The notes under the pieces: generated by a model
Told to the model about the DNA's origin: nothing
The model's input: the letters and a program-made list of their open reading frames with translations, nothing else
Databases searched by the model: none
Shown here: positions 7,614 through 14,476 of the stretch, one piece after another
How the letters are laid out: every line of letters starts with the position of its first letter
How positions within the stretch are numbered: the stretch's first letter is position 1
Source of the DNA: Gammaproteobacteria bacterium
Lineage (GTDB): Bacteria; Pseudomonadota; Gammaproteobacteria; Pseudomonadales; Azotimanducaceae
NCBI GenBank assembly: GCA_030433075.1
Contig: JAUILI010000018.1
Location: 1 to 39,220, forward strand
Length of the DNA stretch: 39,220 nucleotides
Direction of reading: 5' to 3'
Translations under genes and position numbers: made by a program

Positions 7614-10601
7614 TCAAATGGCCAAGACGGCGTCGAATAGGTCCTGGGACGTCTGAATAATCTTTGCGGCGGCCTGGTAGGCCTGCTGATAACGAATCAG
7701 GTCCGCCGCCTCTTCATCGAGACTCACCCCGGACACCCGATCCTTGGCTTCCTCGGCCTGAGCCTTCACCACCTCCAACGCTTGCTCCCCGATGACCGCT
7801 TGCCGCGACAGGGTCCCGAGACGACTCGCTAAGCTGGCGTAGTAATCCCCGGCACTCTTGCTGCCTAAGGCCTCAATGCCATTGCTCGCCAGGGCCGCCA
7901 GGCGCTGCACATTCCGGTTGTCGTCAACGCCAAGGGCGTTGTCCTCGAGAAAGAACACGTCGCCTTCCCCCGGCTGCCCTTGAAAGGCGAGCACGGCCCC
8001 GCCGTAGCGGATCGATGCGCCAGGGAGGTAGCTCCCTCGGGCGAGTTCGGTGCCAGAGGACAGCTCTTCAATCACATAGCTCGCCCCGCCGCTTTCAAAA
8101 CGAACCGCGAGCGCCTCCTCCCGGAGGCTCGCCAGCGCGTCGAAGGCCGGCGCTTCATAGCGCGCAGCCACGGACACGGTCTCTGCGCCACTGAGCGATA
8201 CCAGCAGATCGTCCCGCTGCACGCCGCCAATACGCACCCGGGTATCAAGACCCAAGGCACTAAACGTGGCCGGAGTGCCCTGCGCGCTCAGCGTCAGCGC
8301 AAAGGCTGCGGGGCCGGACAGGGTGAGCTGACCGCCATAGGCGCCCGTAGGCGTACCTAAAATATTGTCGTCAGAAGCGAGGGGGGCTTGAGCGCCAATG
8401 AGGATCGACTCGCCCTCCCGCCCTTCCGCATTTCGGAGAATCAACTCACCGGAAAGGCCAGCCCGGGCGATCACGCCCGTAGCCCCGGTCTGATCGTTCA
8501 CCGCCCCGACCAGTTCGGAAAGGTTGGTGACGGAGGTGGATCCGGACGCATTCACGATGGTGACGCCGTTCAGCGTCAGCCCTGCGTGATCAGAGAAATC
8601 GAGGGTACTGAAGCTCAGGGACGTATCTGCCGTTGCCGTGATACCCGCTGCGGTCAGCGCGTCCTGTCCTGCCAGCCAAGCGGCGACGGACGCCGCCGAG
8701 GCGACCCCCTGCGCATCGTCGGCGATGGCACCGGTGAGGGCCACGCCATTTAGGCTGAGGGCCCCACCCTCCAAAGCACCGCGCACCGCGGCGCTGATGC
8801 CACCGGTAGCGTCAACGGAGAAAGCCCGATCCCCGGTCAGGGACGCGACCCCCTCAAGGTCGAGGTCGGCAAAGGCCCCGCGGCTCACGGTGAGGTCTCG
8901 ATAGGCCTCCTCAGCCGCGAGCGCTCCATAGCTCGCCCGGGGCGTAAATCCCTGCTCTCCGGTGATCAGACTGTCTTGCTCCGCGGCGCTTAGCGCCGGG
9001 CCCGATAGGAGGATGCCCTCCCGGGTAAACACGCGAAGGTCCGTGGCGTCGTCGGTCGCGCCCGACAGCACGAGCTCCGTCCCCTCACTGCCCGCGGGGA
9101 CAGCGAACAGGGTGCCATCGAGGCTGGAGAACGCCCGACCGCTGGCGGGAGCCGGATTATTCACGAGCACCGTCGACAGCGCGCCCGGACCGGAGCTGGC
9201 GCCGGGCAAGGGGGAAAAGGACATCGTGCCCTGAGCGCCAGAGCTATTGAGCTCGCCGCTGCGCAGCCGGAGCGGATCGGCCCCGGCGAGATGCTCCGCG
9301 CGAGCGAGGGCCAAGACCACCTCCCCCGCTCCGCCGCGGCGTCCCTCCACCTTGAGGGTCTCGGCACCGCTGGGGGTCCCGCTGACGCGCAGCACCGTGC
9401 CGTCGAGGGTAATCAACCCGGCGTCATCGGCAGGGACCACCCGTTCGCCTTCCCCCGGGGCGCCGGGAATATGCGCCGCCCAGCGATTGCTTAGGGGGTT
9501 GAAGCGTAGTTCGAAGCTCCCGACGACAGCAGCATCGCCCCCGGCAAGGGAGGTCTCTAGGGAGAACCCCCGCTCCGCATCCAGGCCAGCGAGGCGGTAG
9601 TCCGGCTTCAGGGCGAAGAGGTCCCTCCCCGTTGCCCCATCAAGCCCCATGCCCGCACGGTGCAGGCGATTCACCTCGTCCACTAGGCCCTGAGCGAGGC
9701 TATCGAGCGTGCTTCGCGTGGGCTCCAGAACCTGCTCCCGGAAGGTCACCAACCCTCCAAGGGCCCCGCCGCCAACCCCCGAAAGCACCATGCGCCCCTG
9801 GGAGGGCTGGGCAGGCTCCAGGAAGAAGGCCATGCGATCTTCGGCGAGGGGGTCAAACTGCACCCCAAAGGTCCGCACTTCGCCCCCCGCGATCAGGGCC
9901 CCGGCACCAGCGCTGGCCCCCAGGCGCACCGTCACCACGCCGCTGGGCGCTTCCGTGACATCCAAGCGGACCTTCTCCGCGAGCTCCCGCAGCAGCCGAT
10001 CGCGCTCATCGAGAAGCCCCGGGGCCTGCTTACTCAGGGCATCCTTCCGCCCGAGCTTGAGATTCACCCCCCCAAGCTCCACGGCCAGCGCATTAATTTC
10101 GCTGACAGTATTGGAAAGGTCCGTCTCCGAAGCCTCCCCCTGGCTGGTCAAAAAGGTGTCCAGGGCGCCAAAGCGATCCGCCAGGAGGGCAGCATCACTC
10201 AGGGCAATCTCCCGAAGGGCCAGGGAGCTTGCGTCGGCTCCGAGGCCCCCCAGGGCACTGAAGAAGTTATCGAGGGCGCCGCTTAGAGCGCTGTCCTTCG
10301 ACGCGAAGCGGTCCAGAATTCGACCCGTATACTCGACCAAGGGCTTCTGCGCCGCTAGATCGCTCGTACTCACTCGAAGCTGGTTTTCGACGAAGCCATC
10401 AAACTGCCGCTCCACCGCCACCACCCGGGCGCCGGTGCCGAGGAAGGCGGTCCCAGCCTGTACCGGCTGGTTTTGGTTAATCGCTAGCGTTTGCCGGGAG
10501 TAACCGTCGCTGTTGACGTTCGCAATGTTGTTCGAAACGGTCGCCAGGGCCTGCTTATAGACCCCAATGGCGCTACTGCCTAGGGAAAGGAGATCACTCA
10601 C
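7614..10601 (-). CDS. flgK: Hook-filament junction protein FlgK (unusually long)
   Basis: A 995-residue junction protein (HAP1) that joins hook to FlgL. The N-terminus has the rod/hook-family signature ALATVSNNIANVNSDGYSRQ. The C-terminus has EEAADLIRYQQAYQAAAKII with QTSQDLFDAVLAI, diagnostic of FlgK. Common FlgK proteins are about 450-680 residues, so roughly 300-500 residues are extra. They lie in the centre, with Ig-like or beta-rich repetitive text (for example the GALSLNGVALTGAIADDAQG and LTLNGVTIVNASGS stretches). These would project from the junction surface. The start overlaps the flgJ stop as ATGA, implying translational coupling. Confidence 0.94.
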   Translation of the reverse strand: MSDLLSLGSSAIGVYKQALATVSNNIANVNSDGYSRQTLAINQNQPVQAGTAFLGTGARVVAVERQFDGFVENQLRVSTSDLAAQKPLVEYTGRILDRFASKDSALSGALDNFFSALGGLGADASSLALREIALSDAALLADRFGALDTFLTSQGEASETDLSNTVSEINALAVELGGVNLKLGRKDALSKQAPGLLDERDRLLRELAEKVRLDVTEAPSGVVTVRLGASAGAGALIAGGEVRTFGVQFDPLAEDRMAFFLEPAQPSQGRMVLSGVGGGALGGLVTFREQVLEPTRSTLDSLAQGLVDEVNRLHRAGMGLDGATGRDLFALKPDYRLAGLDAERGFSLETSLAGGDAAVVGSFELRFNPLSNRWAAHIPGAPGEGERVVPADDAGLITLDGTVLRVSGTPSGAETLKVEGRRGGAGEVVLALARAEHLAGADPLRLRSGELNSSGAQGTMSFSPLPGASSGPGALSTVLVNNPAPASGRAFSSLDGTLFAVPAGSEGTELVLSGATDDATDLRVFTREGILLSGPALSAAEQDSLITGEQGFTPRASYGALAAEEAYRDLTVSRGAFADLDLEGVASLTGDRAFSVDATGGISAAVRGALEGGALSLNGVALTGAIADDAQGVASAASVAAWLAGQDALTAAGITATADTSLSFSTLDFSDHAGLTLNGVTIVNASGSTSVTNLSELVGAVNDQTGATGVIARAGLSGELILRNAEGREGESILIGAQAPLASDDNILGTPTGAYGGQLTLSGPAAFALTLSAQGTPATFSALGLDTRVRIGGVQRDDLLVSLSGAETVSVAARYEAPAFDALASLREEALAVRFESGGASYVIEELSSGTELARGSYLPGASIRYGGAVLAFQGQPGEGDVFFLEDNALGVDDNRNVQRLAALASNGIEALGSKSAGDYYASLASRLGTLSRQAVIGEQALEVVKAQAEEAKDRVSGVSLDEEAADLIRYQQAYQAAAKIIQTSQDLFDAVLAI

Positions 10602-11050
10602 GGCGCCCTCCGCCCTGAAAGAGGATAGGCCACCGGCTCGCGCTGGGGTAACGCCTTGGGCGCCTGCGTTGGCTTGAGAAGCTTAGGCTCAAAACCCGGA
10701 TGAAGGGAAAGGGCGTCCTCCGTGCTTCGGGGCACGTAGCGCGCGCTGGGATCGAGCTGTTGGGTGAGCACCTGAGAGAGGCCAATACCGCCTCGCCGCG
10801 CCATCACCGTCGCCAGCTCCCGGTCGTACATGGCCTCGTAGGTTTCCATGCTTTGGGAATTGAAGAGATCACTCTTCATCACCGTGGCCCGCATGGACTT
10901 CATAACCATTTGGAGAAACATCGCTTCGAACTGCTGCGCCGTTTCCTGAAGCGCTGCCCCCTGATCGCGCTGAGCCTTCGCCCGAAGCGCGCCATAGGCC
11001 CCAAAGTCCAGGGAGGACCGGGCTACGGAGAGATCGGGGGCGCCGCTCAT
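10598..11050 (-). CDS. flgJ: FlgJ rod-binding domain protein, no muramidase domain
   Basis: A 150-residue protein containing only the FlgJ N-terminal rod-binding (rod-capping) domain: ETAQQFEAMFLQMVMKSMRA, then LFNSQSMETYEAMYDRELA and MARRGGIGLSQVLTQQL. In most gammaproteobacteria FlgJ is about 300 residues, and its C-terminal half is a glucosaminidase that opens peptidoglycan for the rod. Here that half is absent. A 50-residue proline-rich tail ends the protein and flgK starts at once with an ATGA overlap. It also overlaps flgI by ATGA. A separate peptidoglycan hydrolase elsewhere is therefore expected. Confidence 0.9.
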   Translation of the reverse strand: MSGAPDLSVARSSLDFGAYGALRAKAQRDQGAALQETAQQFEAMFLQMVMKSMRATVMKSDLFNSQSMETYEAMYDRELATVMARRGGIGLSQVLTQQLDPSARYVPRSTEDALSLHPGFEPKLLKPTQAPKALPQREPVAYPLSGRRAP

Positions 11051-12180
11051 CAGATCACCACCAGCTCGGCACGAAGGCTCCCGGAGCTCTTCAGGGCTTC
11101 AAGAATGGCGATCAGGGACGAGGGCTTGGCGCCTACGGTGTTTACCGCATCCACAATGTCTCGAAGCTCAACCCCGGGCTCGAAGAGGAACATAGGAACC
11201 GTGGGTTCCTCGACTTCAATATCGGCGTTTTGGATCACCGCGGTATCGCCGCCGCCAAAGGCATTGGGCTGGCTAACCTGATTCACCGCCGAGATACGCA
11301 CGGAAATGGAGCCATGGTTCACCGCGGCCGCGGTCACCCGAACATTTCGGGAGATAACAACCGTCCCGGTCCGAGAGTTCACCACCACGCGCGCCGGCCC
11401 CTCCGCCGGAGTGACCGCCAAATCGCCAACCATCCCCATGAAGCTCACGCGCTGATCGAGATCCCGGGGGGCGCGCACGGCAATGGACGCGCCGTCGATG
11501 GCCCGGGCCGTGCCCTCGCCAAACTCTCGATTAATGCCGTCCACAATCGCAGCCGCCGTTGCGAAGTCCGGCGACCCGACGTTCAGCACGATGTTATCGG
11601 CGTAGCCAAAGGGAGTTTCCACGGCGCGCTCCACCAGCGCCCCGCCGGGAATGCGGCCCGCCGTCGGCACGCCGATGGAAACCGAGGAACCCGCGGCTTC
11701 GGCGCCAATCCCGGTCACCGTGAGCGGTCCCTGGGCCAGGGCATAAACCTCGCCATCGACCCCAAAGAGCCGGGTCATCACGAGATTGCCACCCCGGAGG
11801 CTCTCGGCCTTACCAATGGTGGAAACGTTGACGTCGAGGCGCTGACCGGGCTTCGCAAAGGGGGGAAGTTCTGCCGTGACCAGCACTGCGGCGGCGTTCG
11901 CCACATCGAGCTGCCGGGGCTGCTGCTGGCTGATATCAAAATCGGAGCGGCGTCCTTCCGTGGCCAGGGAGGCCCCCAAGCGATCCAGGAGGGACTTCAT
12001 GGTCTGCGCCGTGAAGTCGATGTCGGCGCCGTCCCCGGTCCCCTGCAGGCCCACCACGAGGCCGTAGCCCACCAGCTGGTTGCTCCGCACGCCAGCAACG
12101 GAGGTCAGATCCTTAATGCGATCGGCCCAGCTGGAGGCGCTTAGCAGGGCAAGGAACAGAAACGCTAGGGTTCGCATCAT
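11050..12180 (-). CDS. flgI: Flagellar P-ring protein FlgI
   Basis: A 376-residue periplasmic P-ring protein surrounding the rod at the peptidoglycan layer. A Sec signal peptide (MMRTLAFLFLALLSASSWA) is cleaved before DRIKDL. The conserved mature start DRIKDLTSVAGVRSNQLVGY and GLVVGLQGTGDGAD are nearly invariant in FlgI. The C-terminus has LRDIVDAVNTVGAKPSSLIA and ILEALKSSGSLRAELVVI. Length is standard. It lies 6 bp after flgH and overlaps flgJ by ATGA. Assembly normally needs the chaperone FlgA, present at 19255. Confidence 0.97.
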   Translation of the reverse strand: MMRTLAFLFLALLSASSWADRIKDLTSVAGVRSNQLVGYGLVVGLQGTGDGADIDFTAQTMKSLLDRLGASLATEGRRSDFDISQQQPRQLDVANAAAVLVTAELPPFAKPGQRLDVNVSTIGKAESLRGGNLVMTRLFGVDGEVYALAQGPLTVTGIGAEAAGSSVSIGVPTAGRIPGGALVERAVETPFGYADNIVLNVGSPDFATAAAIVDGINREFGEGTARAIDGASIAVRAPRDLDQRVSFMGMVGDLAVTPAEGPARVVVNSRTGTVVISRNVRVTAAAVNHGSISVRISAVNQVSQPNAFGGGDTAVIQNADIEVEEPTVPMFLFEPGVELRDIVDAVNTVGAKPSSLIAILEALKSSGSLRAELVVI

Positions 12181-12186
12181 GTCCTC

Positions 12187-12855
12187 CTAGAACGGCCAAG
12201 CCGCATTGAAGAAACGGGTGCCCCAGCCCGGCCGGGCCGCCCGAGCAAGATCACCCCGCCCTTCGTAGCGGATCTGGGCATTCGCCAGGCGGTAGGACAG
12301 CACCGTGTTCATCTGAGAGATATCCCGGGGACGGATCACGCCCCGGACCCGAACCCGCTCGCTCCCTTCCGTCAGGGCGAGGATCTTCTCGCCCTGCACC
12401 ACCATATTTCCGTTTGGCAGCACCTCCACCACAGTGGCCGTGATGGAGCCGGAAAGGCTTGCGCTCTGTCCCGAGTTGCCCGAGCCCGTGCTCTCACTCG
12501 TGGACCCGTCAAACATCCCTGGAACGTTCACGAAGTTGCTTCCCGCGGAGAGGATGTCCACCTGCCCTGCGCTCAGAAAATCGTTGGTCGTCTCCCGGCT
12601 CGTGGAAACGCTCGCACTGCGCGTGGACTGGGTAGACTCCTGTAGAAGGATGGTCACCGTATCCCCGACCCGGCTGGCCCGGCTTTCCCCGAACCACGCC
12701 GTTCGGCTGGACATAAAGAGAGACCCACTCGGCGCGCTCTCTACGGGCTCTGCCGCGGGAGGCGCGGGTCGGAAGTCAGGCTCAAAATCCTGGGGGTTAC
12801 TCGCGCACCCAGTAAGAGCTAGGGCGATCAGTGCAAGGGCGCTAGAAAGACGCAT
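12187..12855 (-). CDS. flgH: Flagellar L-ring lipoprotein FlgH
   Basis: A 222-residue outer-membrane L-ring protein. The signal sequence MRLSSALALIALALTGC carries a lipobox (L-T-G-C, lipidated Cys17). Family motifs include RASRVGDTVTILLQESTQST, an NFVNVPG segment, GNMVVQGEKILALTEGSE and VRVRGVIRPRDISQMNTVLS. The C-terminus GRGDLARAARPGWGTRFFNA matches the family. It forms a pair with FlgI and sits 12 bp after flgG. Confidence 0.97.
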   Translation of the reverse strand: MRLSSALALIALALTGCASNPQDFEPDFRPAPPAAEPVESAPSGSLFMSSRTAWFGESRASRVGDTVTILLQESTQSTRSASVSTSRETTNDFLSAGQVDILSAGSNFVNVPGMFDGSTSESTGSGNSGQSASLSGSITATVVEVLPNGNMVVQGEKILALTEGSERVRVRGVIRPRDISQMNTVLSYRLANAQIRYEGRGDLARAARPGWGTRFFNAAWPF

Positions 12856-12867
12856 GGCAAGCCCGCC

Positions 12868-13650
12868 TTAGAGGTTCTGGTTCAGGAAGCGAAGCATGCC
12901 GTCCGCAGAAGAGATTGCCTTCGAGTTCACCTCGTAGGCCCGCTGCGTTTCGATCATGTTCACCATCTCTTCCACGACGTTCACGTTGGACGCCTCTAGG
13001 GCCCCCTGCACAAGCTGCCCCGCGCCGTTCTGCCCTGGCGTTAGCACCTGGGGCGGACCGCTCGCGGCGGTCTCTCGGAAGAGATTGCGACCCAGGGGCT
13101 CAAGGCCCGCGGGATTTAGAAATCGAGTCGTCTGAAAGTTGCCCAGCTGCTGCGCGCCGCCGCCAAAGAGGCTCGCGGAAACCGTTCCGTCGGCGCCGAT
13201 GGTCAGGCTAGAAACGTTCTGCGGCACGGTAAGCGGCGGCTGCAGCCGCGCCCCGGTAGAGGTCACCACCTCCCCGATGTTCGACAGCTTGAAGCTCCCA
13301 TCCCGGGTGTAGGCGAGCGTTCCATCGGGTTGAAGAATCTGAAAGAAGCCCTCCCCCTGAATAGCCAGATCAAGGGCATTTTCCGTGTTGATGAGGCTGC
13401 CCTGGGAGTGAAGCTTTTCCGTAGCCACGATGCGCGTACCGGTCCCGAGCATCATGCCCGTGGGGGCCTGCGTATCGACCCCGGTCTGCCCCCCGGCCTG
13501 GCGGATGTTCTGATAGAGCAGATCCTCAAAGAGCGCCCGATCCCGCTTGAAACCCGCGGTGTTCACGTTCGCCAGGTTGTTCGAGATCACGGCCATGCGC
13601 GTCTGCTGCGCATCGAGACCGGTTTTGGCTACCCACATGGACGCGTCCAT
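12868..13650 (-). CDS. flgG: Distal rod protein FlgG
   Basis: A 260-residue distal rod subunit. The N-terminus has AKTGLDAQQTRMAVISNNLA followed by NVNTAGFKRDRALFEDLLYQ, the FlgG signature with its rod-specific insertion. LDLAIQGEGFFQILQPDG and the C-terminal VNVVEEMVNMIETQRAYEVN are diagnostic. Length is the family standard of about 260. It is preceded by AGGAGG-type sequence 9 bp before the ATG, and lies 33 bp after flgF. Confidence 0.97.
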   Translation of the reverse strand: MDASMWVAKTGLDAQQTRMAVISNNLANVNTAGFKRDRALFEDLLYQNIRQAGGQTGVDTQAPTGMMLGTGTRIVATEKLHSQGSLINTENALDLAIQGEGFFQILQPDGTLAYTRDGSFKLSNIGEVVTSTGARLQPPLTVPQNVSSLTIGADGTVSASLFGGGAQQLGNFQTTRFLNPAGLEPLGRNLFRETAASGPPQVLTPGQNGAGQLVQGALEASNVNVVEEMVNMIETQRAYEVNSKAISSADGMLRFLNQNL

Positions 13651-13683
13651 GGCTGTCCTCCTCGCCCCTTAAGGCAAAAGTGT

Positions 13684-14451
13684 CTAGGCGAGGCGCATCA
13701 TGGATGCGCCCTGCTGATCGAGATCACGGGTTTCCCGCATGATGCGGACGTTGGTTTCAAAAGCGCGCGAAAGATCGATCATGCGCACCATGGCCTCGGT
13801 CGCGGAGGCATTAGAGCTTTCAAGGGCCCCCGAAGTGATCGAAAGTACGCCGGCGCCGAGAGCTATATCCCCATCCCCCACCGCATCCTCAGAAACTGGG
13901 GTAAAGAGCCCATCGCTGCGCCTTACAAGCCTTGCCTCGTTACCGTCACGAAGGTAGAGCTGGCCCACCCGGACCGGCGGGGCTTCGGGGGCGAGAGCAT
14001 CACTTGCGTACACGGACCCGTCGGGGCCGAAGGTGACCGTGCTTCCCGGAGGAACGGAAAGCGGCGCACCGGCAGCTTCGAGGACTAGGTCTCCGGCGCC
14101 ATTCTCTACAAAGCCCGCATCGTTTATGGAGAGGTCCCCACGACGCGTGAAGGCTAGAGAACCATCCTCACTCTGGACGCCCAGAACGGCAGCATTATTC
14201 ATCATGATGTCCAGAGAACGCCCCGTCGCCATCGGCGTTCCCGGACTCATATTGATAATGTCTGCCTCAACGATTCGTGAGAAAAACCGGCTATCAAAGC
14301 CTTCCCCAGAAACTTTCACGGTCTCCAGCGCGGTCTCGTAGCTTTTCTTAAACCCCACGGTGGAGAGGTTGGCCAGTTCATTGGCAATGGACTGCCGCTC
14401 GAAGCGTTGCGCCGAGAGGGTGTTTAATGCGGTGAAAACCAGCTTGTCCAT
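13684..14451 (-). CDS. flgF: Proximal rod protein FlgF
   Basis: A 255-residue proximal rod subunit of the rod/hook family. It has the N-terminal QSIANELANLSTVGFKKSYE helix-loop, the SLDIMMNNAAVLGVQ central element in place of the usual L-D-x-A-I-x-G, and the C-terminal ASATEAMVRMIDLSRAFETN. Position between flgE and flgG fixes the assignment as FlgF. The central motif is more diverged than in the neighbouring flgG. It lies 25 bp after flgE. Confidence 0.94.
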   Translation of the reverse strand: MDKLVFTALNTLSAQRFERQSIANELANLSTVGFKKSYETALETVKVSGEGFDSRFFSRIVEADIINMSPGTPMATGRSLDIMMNNAAVLGVQSEDGSLAFTRRGDLSINDAGFVENGAGDLVLEAAGAPLSVPPGSTVTFGPDGSVYASDALAPEAPPVRVGQLYLRDGNEARLVRRSDGLFTPVSEDAVGDGDIALGAGVLSITSGALESSNASATEAMVRMIDLSRAFETNVRIMRETRDLDQQGASMMRLA

Positions 14452-14476
14452 GGCCTAAGCCTCCCTACCCTTCGCC

